Origin: MWBF01 sp040772005
Lineage (GTDB): Bacteria > Chloroflexota > Anaerolineae > CG2-30-64-16
Direction of reading: 5' to 3'
NCBI GenBank assembly: GCA_040772005.1
Contig: JAXGYZ010000002.1
Coordinates: 1,054,001 to 1,118,000, forward strand
Length of the DNA stretch: 64,000 bases
This document shows, piece after piece, positions 34,037 through 42,563 of the stretch. Below the pieces are notes generated by a model. The model was given only the letters and a program-made list of their open reading frames with translations, searched no databases and was not told where the DNA came from. Made by a program: the position numbers and the translations under genes. The first letter of the stretch is position 1. The number at the start of each line of letters is the position of its first letter.

Positions 34037-36118
34037 CTAAGGCAGGCGCACGGCTTGCTCGGCAATCTCGATCTCGTCTTCGCGCTGGGCTATCAGCCCC
34101 GCAAGGAAGGCGCGCGTGTGCTCGATGCGCGCGGAATTGTCGCCTGCAGGCGGATTGCCCGGCGAACCGATCGGCCCCAGGAGCGCGTTGACCTCGCGGT
34201 AGGTCTGGCGGATCATGCCCAGGTTGACGCAGGCCAGTCGGGTCATCAGGTCTTCCCAGGCCAGGCCAACGCTGGGATTCGCGTGGTTGTGGATGCGCAG
34301 CGCCACCTGCGCCGCAGGCGAGCGGCCCAGGTTCGGCGGCACGACTTCATTCAACTGCTTGCCGGCGATGGCGAAGAAGTAGCTCGCCATCGGGTTGACG
34401 AGCCGCTGGATGCGCGGCCACACGCTGTCGGCCTCCTGCGCCAGCCCGAAGAAGGCCAGGTAGTAGGGAATGGCCTCCCCGTAGTTGCCGGTGACGAAGG
34501 CATGCCCCGCCTTGACCGAGCAGTAGCTGGTCAGGTACCACTTGAGGTCGTCGAAACCGGCCCGCGGCTGCCCCGTCTTGAGCAGCTCCAACTGGACCCG
34601 CGCCGCCTGGAGGTAACGGTGGGCGCTGCCTGCAAAGTCTTTCTGGCGCAGCTCGGAAGCCTGCTTGAAGAGATCCTCCGCCGTCATTACGGTCAACGGC
34701 TCGCCATTGGGCAGCGGTGTCCGCGTTACGTTGGCCGTTGCCAGGAGCAGTTCCTCCTGCTGCATCAGCCGGGCAATCTGGCCCGGGGCCACGCAGTAGG
34801 TGTCGCCGCAGGCCGCGATCATCTCGCGCTCGACCAGCCGGTCACACAACAGCTCGACTGCGGCTGAACCCGTGTCGAAGCCGTAGAGCAGGGGCGCAAG
34901 CTGCTCCGGGTACACCGGCAGGCCGCCCTCGACGAGCCGCCAGACATACGCGGCGTCGCAAGCCTGTGCCAGGCGGTCCAGTACGAGTGCGTCGGCGTGC
35001 CTGAGCGGTGCATCACCGGCCGCGTGATTGCCGGCAAAGGTCAGCGCGCCGCTCATGATGAGCAGACGCATGACATCCGCAACCGATATTTTCTGGGTCA
35101 GGGCGTTCTCCGCGTCATAGCGATCCTTGAGGATATCAGCCGCGGAGTTGAGCGAGATGGCTTCCGATTCGTCGTGGAGCGCGGTGAGGAAGTCTGCCAG
35201 CACCTGGCGCCGCGCGCTGGGTTCGACCATGCGCAGCCCGGCCTCGCGGAGGAAGCTGCGATAGCGCTGGCCCATGTCTGCGACGGGCTTGGTGACCGGC
35301 GGCGGCGGCAGCGCATCTGCGGGCGCAGGCGGTGCATCTTCTGTGGGCAGGCCCGATGGCTCTGTGGTGGCCGGGGTCGCGCGCGGCTCGCGGCGCAGGC
35401 TGATGTAGAGCTGCATCCCCTGATCCTGGATGGCTATCAGGTCCTGATGCGCTTCGAGGAACGCGCGGAACTGCTGGTAGCCGTAGTTGGTTTCGTTGAA
35501 CGAGGAATCCAGCCCCAGCATGATCTGTTTCAGCCGGCCGGCGAACACGGGCGTCTCGCCCTTCTGTTCTGCGGCCAGCAGGCCGCGGTGGAGCAGGTCG
35601 CGCGGGTCGGGCAGTTGCAGTTCGTCGGCGATATCGCCGATTTCTTCTGCGACGAGCGTTTCATAGAAGATGAACTCGTCGCACGCGCGGCGCAGCAAGT
35701 CGCTCGTGGCCGCGTGCAGGCCGATGCCGATGGTGTACTTGCCATAGTCGCGCAGCTTGTGGATCAGCTCGGTGAAGTCGCTGTCGCCGGAGACGATGGC
35801 AAAGACGTCGATCTGGGGGCGGGTGAACACCGTCTCCATTGCGTCGATGGCCAGGCGCACATCGGCCCGGTTCTTGTGCTGCACGCCCACGGAATAAAGC
35901 TGGAACAGGTCGATGCCGTTCTCCAGCATGGGGCGGCGGTAGCGGTGAAAGCGTCCCCAGTCGCCGTAAGCTCGCTTGATGAGCAGCCGCCCGCGTGAGC
36001 GCAGCAGATCCATGACGGTGTTGACATCGAAATCGCCGAGATTGGCCTCCGCAGAGGTCGCTACATTTTCAAAGTCCATGAATACCGCCATTTGCGGTCC
36101 ATCCAGGCGCATTTCCAT
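34037..36118 (-). CDS. NYN-domain RNase-like protein with LOTUS domain
   Basis: 693 residues. N-terminal NYN (PIN-like) domain, about 8-160, with acidic motifs MDFENV, RADVRLAIDAM and SGDSDFTELI. It is followed at about 170-245 by a LOTUS/OST-HTH-like winged helix (FAGRLKQIMLGLDSSFNETNYGYQQFRAFLEAH). A Pro-rich linker (about 255-285) leads to some 400 residues that I cannot assign, with helical repeats and a possible second winged helix near 285-350. NYN-LOTUS proteins are RNA-binding or RNA-cleaving. No nearby gene suggests the target. Confidence 0.8.
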   Translation of the reverse strand: MEMRLDGPQMAVFMDFENVATSAEANLGDFDVNTVMDLLRSRGRLLIKRAYGDWGRFHRYRRPMLENGIDLFQLYSVGVQHKNRADVRLAIDAMETVFTRPQIDVFAIVSGDSDFTELIHKLRDYGKYTIGIGLHAATSDLLRRACDEFIFYETLVAEEIGDIADELQLPDPRDLLHRGLLAAEQKGETPVFAGRLKQIMLGLDSSFNETNYGYQQFRAFLEAHQDLIAIQDQGMQLYISLRREPRATPATTEPSGLPTEDAPPAPADALPPPPVTKPVADMGQRYRSFLREAGLRMVEPSARRQVLADFLTALHDESEAISLNSAADILKDRYDAENALTQKISVADVMRLLIMSGALTFAGNHAAGDAPLRHADALVLDRLAQACDAAYVWRLVEGGLPVYPEQLAPLLYGFDTGSAAVELLCDRLVEREMIAACGDTYCVAPGQIARLMQQEELLLATANVTRTPLPNGEPLTVMTAEDLFKQASELRQKDFAGSAHRYLQAARVQLELLKTGQPRAGFDDLKWYLTSYCSVKAGHAFVTGNYGEAIPYYLAFFGLAQEADSVWPRIQRLVNPMASYFFAIAGKQLNEVVPPNLGRSPAAQVALRIHNHANPSVGLAWEDLMTRLACVNLGMIRQTYREVNALLGPIGSPGNPPAGDNSARIEHTRAFLAGLIAQREDEIEIAEQAVRLP

Positions 36119-36141
36119 TTTGGCACTCTTTTTAAGGTGAT

Positions 36142-36167
36142 GCTGGCGCCCATTTTGCAGCGCCAGC
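36142..36167. repeat. Short hairpin
   Basis: GCTGGCGC (36142-36149) / GCGCCAGC (36160-36167), 10-nt loop. It lies between the hydratase stop and the NYN start on the minus strand. Confidence 0.45.
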
Positions 36168-36175
36168 CGGCCCGT

Positions 36176-36241
36176 CTGTTCGTAGTGGGCACTTCAGTGC
36201 CTTCACAAACCCAACGGCGCCGAAGCGCCTCCTACGAACAG
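36176..36241. repeat. CTTCAG double-hairpin element
   Basis: Outer arms CTGTTCGTAG (36176-36185) / CTACGAACAG (36232-36241) enclose GGCACTTCAGTGCC and GGCGCCGAAGCGCC. It shares TTCGTAGT and the CTTCAG hairpin with 41374-41483. Confidence 0.65.
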
Positions 36242-36250
36242 GCAGGTATG

Positions 36251-37051
36251 TTATTTATCGGTAAATGTCGGTTGTCGCTTCTGGACGAAGGCCTGAATGC
36301 CCTCGACCAGATCGTGGCTGCCGATGAGCGTGCTCACTTGCTTGAGCTCGTGCTGTAAGCCTGCCTGGAGGGGCATCTGCACGCCCTCGATCGCCGCGCG
36401 CAGGATCGCCTCATTGGTCAGCTTGCTCTTGGCCGCGATCTTTTTCGCCAGGTTCAGCGCCTCGGGAAGCACCTGGTCCGCAGGCACGACCTTATTGACC
36501 AGGCCCAACCGGAGGGCTTCCTGCGCGTCGATCATGTCGCCGGTCAGCATCAGTTCGAGGGCCCTGCCCATGCCGACAAGGCGCGGGAGCCGCTGCGAGC
36601 CGCCCCAGCCGGGAATCAGGCCCAGGTTCGACTCGGTGCTGCCGACGCGCGCCTGGTCCGACAGGATGCGGATGTGGCAGGCCATTGCCAGTTCCAGTCC
36701 GCCCCCCAGAGCCAGCGCATTCATGGCCGCGATGACCGGCTTGGTGGCGTTTTCGAGCCGGTCGAACAGGCGTTGGCCCTTCTGCATCACGGTGAGCATG
36801 GCTGCTGGGTCGGCGTCCGCGCCCGTCAGCATGTTCGCGGCCTCTTTCAGGTCCAGCCCGGCGACGAAGGCACGTTGTCCTGCGCCGGTAATGACGATAA
36901 CCTTCACCTCGTCGTCAGCCAACAGCTCATCCAGGCCGCGATCCAACTCATCCAGCGTCGCCGTGTTAAAGGCGTTGGCGGGCGGATGGTCGATCGTCAA
37001 CAGGCCGACCCGGTCCTCAATCGCGATTTTCAGGTTCACGTATTCTGCCAT
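36251..37051 (-). CDS. Enoyl-CoA hydratase/isomerase family protein
   Basis: 266 residues from ATG 37051 with AAGGAG upstream. Crotonase fold: PPANAFNTATL, oxyanion-hole segment AFVAGLDLKEA, NALALGGGLELAMACH, and the catalytic-Glu region ESNLGLIPGWGGSQRLPRLVG (Glu and Gly conserved). It hydrates or isomerises acyl-CoA thioesters. It stands alone, so fatty-acid, amino-acid or butyrate metabolism are all possible. A near-consensus promoter lies 190 bp upstream with a possible short leader ORF. Confidence 0.88.
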   Translation of the reverse strand: MAEYVNLKIAIEDRVGLLTIDHPPANAFNTATLDELDRGLDELLADDEVKVIVITGAGQRAFVAGLDLKEAANMLTGADADPAAMLTVMQKGQRLFDRLENATKPVIAAMNALALGGGLELAMACHIRILSDQARVGSTESNLGLIPGWGGSQRLPRLVGMGRALELMLTGDMIDAQEALRLGLVNKVVPADQVLPEALNLAKKIAAKSKLTNEAILRAAIEGVQMPLQAGLQHELKQVSTLIGSHDLVEGIQAFVQKRQPTFTDK

Positions 37052-37399
37052 GCATACTCCTTCGGGGCTGGATGCTGGAAGCAAGGGGAAAGGGGGTCTT
37101 GAGGGCGCCGCTAAAGCTGCCCCTGGCGGTTTCCGGTGGATGCGAGATGACGACTTCTGTCATGCCTCTTCCTTGTACGCATGGGTCGCGTGACGTTTGG
37201 CTCAGGGCTGTCCGGAGGGCAGCCAGCGACTGCCCGTCAGTATAGCGTCTGCATGAGAGGGTGTCAATTGCCGTTCTTGGCGTAACTTGTTCACCGTTAC
37301 AAATCCGGTTTCTGTGCGCAGCGCAGCTTCGCCGGGAAACCGGGTTTGTGGGTCTGCTGACGGACACGCGATCTTATATGACGAGATAGCGCTGAACAT
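37052..37399. other. Intergenic region and leader of the hydratase gene, 348 bp
   Basis: It holds the minus-strand promoter (37239-37267), a leader of about 190 nt with a 48-codon ORF (37017-37163), and near 37304-37350 an inverted repeat with AAATCCGGTTTC / GAAACCGGGTTT arms. No other gene is supported. Confidence 0.6.
37239..37267 (-). promoter_or_regulatory. Near-consensus promoter of the hydratase gene
   Basis: Minus strand TTGACA (37267-37262), 17-bp spacer, TATACT (37244-37239). Leader of about 180 nt. Confidence 0.8.
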
Positions 37400-39115
37400 T
37401 TACATCTTGGCGCCGCCGGAGGGTGCGAGGATGACCTGCACGCCTAACTGGCTCAACTGCAAGCGCCAGCTAGCGGGCAGCCCGTTGTCGCTGATGAGCT
37501 TATGGATGGACGATAACGGTGCGACCTGGATAGTATCCTCGCGGCCAAAGCAGGCATGATCGGCCACGAGAATGACTTCGCGCGCGGAGCGGAGCATGGC
37601 CTGCTTGATCGTGACTTCGGGGATATCGGTATGCGAGAGACCGAACGCCAGGCTGATGCCGGTGACGCTCAGGAAGAGCTTATCGGCCCGGAGCGTCGCC
37701 AGCGCGGCCTCGGCTGTCGGTCCGACCAACATGTCGGTGTGGCGGCGCAGCACGCCGCCGGTAGAGACCAGGGTGACATTGTGCGCGGCGACCAGGCTAT
37801 CCCAGGCGCGGCGCGCATTGCTGACCACCGTGATTTGTCCCCGGTGTGCGAGTTCCTCGGCCAGGTATCCGGCCAGCGGCCCGCCATCCACCATCACGAC
37901 TTCGCCGGGCTGCACGAGCTGTGCGGCGCAGCGGGCGATCTCGCGGCGGCGCAGCTCTAGCTCTTCGCGGAAGGTCTGCTCTATGTCGAGCACCGCAATC
38001 GTGATGCCCAGCGGCTCGGCATACGCGTGCATGGCTGCGAGCAGATTGCGATACCACTCGTGCTCCATGTAACGCACGAGCACTCCCACCTGGCGCGGCA
38101 GGCGCGCGGCCTGGCGCTGTGCGGCCATCTGCGCCACGAGCGGCAGGGCCAACCGTTCGGCGGCTACATCCGCGCGCACGCGCCATCCACCCACCTCGCG
38201 GCGGTAGAACTGGGGCAGCGTCTCGCGCGTGAGCACGGCAACGGGCGTGACGATATGCGGGGGAAGATCCATGCCGTTGTACGTCAGGATCGCGGCCTGA
38301 ACGAGCGCCGGCCCGATGAGCTCGGGAAACATCGCAAGGCCGACTTTGCAGTAGTTCTGCGCGGAGGGCGCCTCCATCAGTGCATCGCGCAGCGTATCGC
38401 CTTCCAGGCCGAAAGAGTTCACAAGGATGCGTTCGGGCGGCAGATGGAGCTCCCGGCAGGCCCGGATCGCACCCCATGCGTGGCTGTCGTTAATGGCGAA
38501 GATGACGTTGATGTCGGGCCGCTGCGTCAGGGCGTCCCGTGTTAACTGATAGGAGCGATCGGCATGGCCTTGCGGATTGAGGGAGAGGACGCCGGCGAGT
38601 TCAATGCCGCCCGCGCGCAGCGCAGCCAGAAATCCCTCGCTGCGCGCCTGGGTGTTACTCAGGTTATCGGTCAGGTCGAGCACGTGCGCGCGACCCGCGA
38701 AATGCTTCTGCACATAGATGGCAGTCCACCCGCCCAGAGCGTAGCCCGCTGCCCGGTCATCGATGGCGACGAGGGTCTGGGCTCCGCGCACAGGCAGCGC
38801 CTCCGCAATCAACGGTACGGCCCGGCCCGCCAGGTCAGGCATAACGTCGCGGCCCGGCGAGAGGGTGGTCGCGATAAGGACATCCGCAGAAGCCAGGGCG
38901 GGCCGGGCGACCAGACGCGCACTGGGTGTGGCGTTGCGGAGCGAAGCCGCGCCGCCGTGCGTCCGTTCGACCTGGTGGCGGGCGGCCAGTTCGGCCAGGT
39001 CCCGGCGAATGGTCATGGCCGACACCGCGCATTGGGCGCTCAGCTCGTTGACTGAAACGTACCCCTGCGCGTCGACCAGGGCGGCGATGTACTCCAGGCG
39101 TTGAGCCGTCTTCAT
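37400..39115 (-). CDS. DeoR-family regulator with inserted sugar-binding-like domain
   Basis: 571 residues, more than twice the usual DeoR length of about 250. Residues 1-57 are a DeoR winged helix (LAELAARHQVERTHGGA). About 390-565 are a DeoR sensor domain (GEVVMVDGGPLAGYLAEEL, VVSNA, STGGVLRRH, KQAMLRSAREVILVADHACFG, SDNG). Between them, about 70-305 resembles a LacI/type I periplasmic binding protein from its mid-N-lobe onward (LVAIDDRAAGY, RSEGFLAALRAGG, VIFAINDSHAWGAI). About 343-380 (VGVLVRYMEHEWYRNLLAAM) looks like the first beta-alpha-beta of such a protein, out of order. It probably senses a sugar or a related ligand and controls the divergent transporter. It has GGAG before its ATG and its own promoter. 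Confidence 0.8.
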   Translation of the reverse strand: MKTAQRLEYIAALVDAQGYVSVNELSAQCAVSAMTIRRDLAELAARHQVERTHGGAASLRNATPSARLVARPALASADVLIATTLSPGRDVMPDLAGRAVPLIAEALPVRGAQTLVAIDDRAAGYALGGWTAIYVQKHFAGRAHVLDLTDNLSNTQARSEGFLAALRAGGIELAGVLSLNPQGHADRSYQLTRDALTQRPDINVIFAINDSHAWGAIRACRELHLPPERILVNSFGLEGDTLRDALMEAPSAQNYCKVGLAMFPELIGPALVQAAILTYNGMDLPPHIVTPVAVLTRETLPQFYRREVGGWRVRADVAAERLALPLVAQMAAQRQAARLPRQVGVLVRYMEHEWYRNLLAAMHAYAEPLGITIAVLDIEQTFREELELRRREIARCAAQLVQPGEVVMVDGGPLAGYLAEELAHRGQITVVSNARRAWDSLVAAHNVTLVSTGGVLRRHTDMLVGPTAEAALATLRADKLFLSVTGISLAFGLSHTDIPEVTIKQAMLRSAREVILVADHACFGREDTIQVAPLSSIHKLISDNGLPASWRLQLSQLGVQVILAPSGGAKM

Positions 39116-39153
39116 GGCATCTCCGAGGCCGGATTGCGGGGTGAACTTTGTTC

Positions 39154-39182
39154 ATTATAGCACACTTTCCGTGTGGAATCAA
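39154..39182 (-). promoter_or_regulatory. Regulator promoter with candidate operator
   Basis: Minus strand TTGATT (39182-39177), 17-bp spacer, TATAAT (39159-39154). The spacer carries the inverted repeat CACAC-TTTCC-GTGTG (39161-39175), a plausible site for autoregulation. Confidence 0.65.
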
Positions 39183-39224
39183 TCATCTGGTGCCGGGAAT
39201 ATCGCGCAATTTCTCACATCCCGC

Positions 39225-39253
39225 TTGACACCGGCTCTGCCTTGTGTTATAAG
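39225..39253 (+). promoter_or_regulatory. Promoter of the ABC transporter operon
   Basis: TTGACA (39225-39230), 17-bp spacer, TATAAG (39248-39253). Eleven of twelve consensus bases. Confidence 0.75.
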
Positions 39254-39494
39254 GTTTTTCAGATTTCAGATTATCCCCTCGGCCAGTAGTACACTTCTAG
39301 TTGTAAACCTGCGGCTATATATCGTCTTGTCTGCTGGCCCCGTCGTCTTTCCCGGCGCACTGCGCCGACCATACATCACCGCACGGTGGGAAGGAGTTGT
39401 AACGCCATCGCCTGACACTGCCCTGTCAAGTCATGTCACCCCGTTTGTCCACGCCTACCATTCATGTTCATCAAACTGCAAAGGAGTAGCGTCG

Positions 39495-41366
39495 ATGAAA
39501 CTGTCCCTGTTCCGCTGGTTGGCCGTATTCTCGATACTGGCCATGATCCTGGCGGGCTGCGCTCCTGCAGCCCCCGCCCCCGCGCCGGCGGCTCCGGCTG
39601 AAGAGCAAGCGGCCGAGCCCGTTGAAGAAGCTGCGCCCGCTGAAGAAGCCGAAGCGGCTGCCCCGGCTGAAGAAGCTGCCGCTGTGGATGCCGCAGCGAA
39701 GTACGCCGAATACGCCGACGCCCCGCGCGAGGAAACCCTCATCCTCGACAACCCGTACCGCCTCGAAGGCGACCACTGGAACCCCTACGTGCCGAACAAC
39801 CTCGGCGGCTGGGGTCTCGGCACGCTGGAAGCGCGCCTCGTCCTGTTGAGCTACGGCACCGGCGAAATTGAGAACTACATGGCCGAGTCCTTTACGTCCA
39901 ACGATGACGCCTCTATCTGGACCCTGGTTGTGCGGAAGGGCATCACCTGGAGCGACGGCCACCCGTTTAACATTGACGATGTCATGTTCTCCGTCCAGCT
40001 CCAGATGGACACCGAGAGCCTCGGCGCACACTTCACCTACAAAGAGTGGATCAAGTCGATTGAGAAGGTGGACGACTACACCATGACGTTCACCCTCAAC
40101 AAGCCGAACGTCCGCTTCGCGCTGGACCGCTTCGCCGACCACCTGTGCGGCGCCGACATGATCGTCGCCAAGCACGTCTGGGAAACCGTCGAGGACCCGC
40201 TCACCTTCAAGAACTACGACCCCGAGAAGGGTTGGCCCTTGACCCTTGGTCCGTACGTGCTCAACAAGGTCACGACGAATGAGGCCATCTGGGTCCGCAA
40301 CGATGACTGGTGGGCGGCGAAGATCGGGCTGAAGAACCTGCCCGCGCCCAAGAAGGTCATCTATTCCTACGCCGGCACCGAGGAAGTGCGCGTCGCGACC
40401 GGCATCGATAACGGGTTCGACGGCCTGCAGGACATCACCCTCAGCTCCTTCGAGGCGCTGGAGGCGGGCAACCCCAACTGGAAGGCCTTCCGCGATGAGC
40501 TGCCCTATGTGTGGCCCGATCCCTGCGCCCGCTCCATCTCGCTCAACAGCATGGTTGAACCGTGGAACGATAAGGACATGCGCTGGGTCCTGAACTATGT
40601 GATGGACCGCGAGCAGATCATCGAGATTGCGTATGAAGGCACCTCCATCATGGGCCCGTACTTCTGGCCGCTGTACCCGTCCATGCAGAAGTACACCGAC
40701 CTCGTGCCGCAGGAGACCATCGACAAGTTCTTGAAGCCCAACGTCGAGGAAGCCGCGCGCATCCTGGCGGAGAAGGGCTACACCAAGAATGGCGACTACT
40801 ACGAGAAGGATGGCAAGCAGCTCGGCCTCGAGATTCAGGTTCATGAGGCGTTCTCCGAGCTGGAGCGCGTCGCGGATGTGTTCGTCGAGCAGTTGCAGCG
40901 CTTCGGCATCAACGCGGTCAAGGTGAAGCTGACCGGCCAGACCTGGGGCGATAACTTCAACTTCGGCAACTACGAAGCCATGAGCGGCTGGCAGACGTGC
41001 GGCTCGATCATGGAGCCGTACAACACGCTGCGCACGATGGCCGGCGATCCTGCGCCGATCGGCAGCCGCCCCGAGGGCCTGCAGAACGCGTACCGCTGGT
41101 ACAACGAGGAGTACACGAACCTCACCCAGGAGATCGGCACGCTGAAGTGGGACGACCCCAAGCTGATCGAAGACACCACGCGCGCGCTCGAGATCCTGTA
41201 CGATGAACTGCCCGTGATCCCGTCGGCCCAGTCGAAGAAGCTCATCCCGTGGAATGAGACCTACTGGACCAACTGGCCGCGGCAGGACAACTACTATCAG
41301 CGGCCCGTGCTCTGGTGCCCGAGCTTCGTCAACGTCATCACCGAGATCAAGCCGGCCGGGCAATAA
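39495..41366 (+). CDS. ABC transporter substrate-binding lipoprotein (family 5)
   Basis: 623 residues from ATG 39495 with AAAGGAG upstream. The lipobox ILAGC puts the lipidated Cys at residue 22; an Ala/Pro/Glu-rich linker of about 50 residues follows. The mature part has SBP family 5 features (YMAESFTSNDDASIWTLVVR, WSDGHPFNIDDVMFS, MRWVLNYVMDREQI). Family 5 proteins bind peptides, nickel, oligosaccharides or opines. With the sugar-type regulator next door an oligosaccharide or glycoside is as likely as a peptide. First gene of a six-gene operon. Confidence 0.9.
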   Translation: MKLSLFRWLAVFSILAMILAGCAPAAPAPAPAAPAEEQAAEPVEEAAPAEEAEAAAPAEEAAAVDAAAKYAEYADAPREETLILDNPYRLEGDHWNPYVPNNLGGWGLGTLEARLVLLSYGTGEIENYMAESFTSNDDASIWTLVVRKGITWSDGHPFNIDDVMFSVQLQMDTESLGAHFTYKEWIKSIEKVDDYTMTFTLNKPNVRFALDRFADHLCGADMIVAKHVWETVEDPLTFKNYDPEKGWPLTLGPYVLNKVTTNEAIWVRNDDWWAAKIGLKNLPAPKKVIYSYAGTEEVRVATGIDNGFDGLQDITLSSFEALEAGNPNWKAFRDELPYVWPDPCARSISLNSMVEPWNDKDMRWVLNYVMDREQIIEIAYEGTSIMGPYFWPLYPSMQKYTDLVPQETIDKFLKPNVEEAARILAEKGYTKNGDYYEKDGKQLGLEIQVHEAFSELERVADVFVEQLQRFGINAVKVKLTGQTWGDNFNFGNYEAMSGWQTCGSIMEPYNTLRTMAGDPAPIGSRPEGLQNAYRWYNEEYTNLTQEIGTLKWDDPKLIEDTTRALEILYDELPVIPSAQSKKLIPWNETYWTNWPRQDNYYQRPVLWCPSFVNVITEIKPAGQ

Positions 41367-41373
41367 CGCTTAA

Positions 41374-41483
41374 TTCGTAGTAGGGGCTTCAGCCCCCCGG
41401 TCTATGGCGCTGAAGCGCCTAGTGCAAACGCCTGGGTTCGTCGTCGAGGCTTCAGCCTCCGTCTGTGGTGCTGAAGCCTCGAC
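41374..41483. repeat. CTTCAG hairpin elements, two units in tandem
   Basis: Unit 1 (from 41374) has AGGGGCTTCAGCCCC and GGCGCTGAAGCGCC. Unit 2 (about 41438-41483) has a 13-bp outer stem GTCGAGGCTTCAG / CTGAAGCCTCGAC. They share TTCGTAGT and CTTCAG with 36176-36241. They lie between the binding-protein and first permease genes of the operon and could reduce downstream expression relative to the binding protein. Confidence 0.7.
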
Positions 41484-41526
41484 TCCAACTTTACTGGTTT
41501 CTCGTTACTCATCACGAAGAGGTCCC

Positions 41527-42543
41527 ATGGGCGGGTTAACCAAACAATACCTCATCACGCGTGCCTTCATGTGGCTGCTGACCATCTGGCTGGGCACATC
41601 TGCGGTCTTTTTCATCCCGCGGCTCGCGCCTGGCGACCCTGTCACGGCGCAGGTCACACGCATGATGCAGGTGCAGGGCCGCGTTGAAAATGCGCAGGAG
41701 ATTATCGAGTCCTGGAAGAACCGGTTCGGCTTGAACGATCCGCTGTACGTCCAGTACTTCCGTTACCTGGGAAACCTGGTACGGTTCGACTTCGGCTATT
41801 CGCTGTCGAAATTCCCCAGCACGGCCTGGGATATTGTCAGACCAGCCATACCCTGGACGTTGGGGCTGATTTCTGTTGCGACCCTGCTTTCATTTGGAAT
41901 CGGCATCATCGACGGCGCGCTCATGGGGTGGCGCAAAACGCCCCGCTGGCTGCAGCGTCTCCTGCCCTTGACGCTCACCTTTACCTCCATCCCGTATTTT
42001 ATGTTCGGCATCCTCATTCTGTATATCGTCGCGTTTCGGCTCCACTGGTTGCCCGCAACGGGGGGGTACAGCCGCGACGTGGACCCGGGCTGGAACTGGG
42101 AGTTCATCAAGAGCGTGGTCGAGCACAGCATCCTGCCCATCTTCTCCATCGTCCTGACCGCCATGGGCGGCTGGGCGCTGGGGATGCGCGGCCTGATGAT
42201 CGGCGTCAACAACGAGGACTTTTTCCTCCTGGCGCAGGCCAAGGGCCTTTCCCCGGTGCGCGTGTTCTTCCGCTACGGCATCCGCAACGCCATCCTCCCC
42301 GCGCTGACCGCGCTGGCGCTGGGCCTGTCCGGCCTGATCGGCGGCTCGACGCTGGTCGAGTACATCTTTGCCTATCCGGGGACGGGATACAAGCTCTACG
42401 AGGCCATCATCACGCAGGATTACGCGGTCATGCAGACCATTACCAATTTAATGATCATTGTCACCGCCACGAGCGTGTTTCTGCTCGATATCCTTTACCC
42501 CTTGATTGACCCGCGGATTACCTTCCGCAAGAGCAAGGCCTGA
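41527..42543 (+). CDS. ABC transporter permease (DppB-like)
   Basis: 338 residues from ATG 41527 with GAGG upstream. Six membrane segments; the N-terminal PRLAPGDP is typical of DppB/OppB proteins, and the EAA-like cytoplasmic loop FFLLAQAKGLSPVRVFFRYGIRNA is where the ATPases dock. It forms the channel together with the next permease. Confidence 0.92.
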   Translation: MGGLTKQYLITRAFMWLLTIWLGTSAVFFIPRLAPGDPVTAQVTRMMQVQGRVENAQEIIESWKNRFGLNDPLYVQYFRYLGNLVRFDFGYSLSKFPSTAWDIVRPAIPWTLGLISVATLLSFGIGIIDGALMGWRKTPRWLQRLLPLTLTFTSIPYFMFGILILYIVAFRLHWLPATGGYSRDVDPGWNWEFIKSVVEHSILPIFSIVLTAMGGWALGMRGLMIGVNNEDFFLLAQAKGLSPVRVFFRYGIRNAILPALTALALGLSGLIGGSTLVEYIFAYPGTGYKLYEAIITQDYAVMQTITNLMIIVTATSVFLLDILYPLIDPRITFRKSKA

Positions 42544-42563
42544 GGCAGAGAAGGAGCGATACC

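Larger units (their letters stand above)
39116..39494. other. Divergent control region, regulator / ABC operon, 379 bp
   Basis: It contains the regulator promoter with an inverted repeat in its spacer (39154-39182), the ABC-operon promoter (39225-39253) and a leader of about 235 nt before the substrate-binding protein. A GGAAGG-type sequence at about 39390 has no start codon behind it. No other gene is seen. Confidence 0.65.

Noticed and set aside
39254..39494. Riboswitch in the ABC-operon leader
   Set aside because: The leader is long, but no terminator or known aptamer core was recognisable by eye; folding would be needed.
39471..41363. 630-codon minus-strand frame
   Set aside because: Antisense to the complete binding-protein gene; it follows from codon bias.
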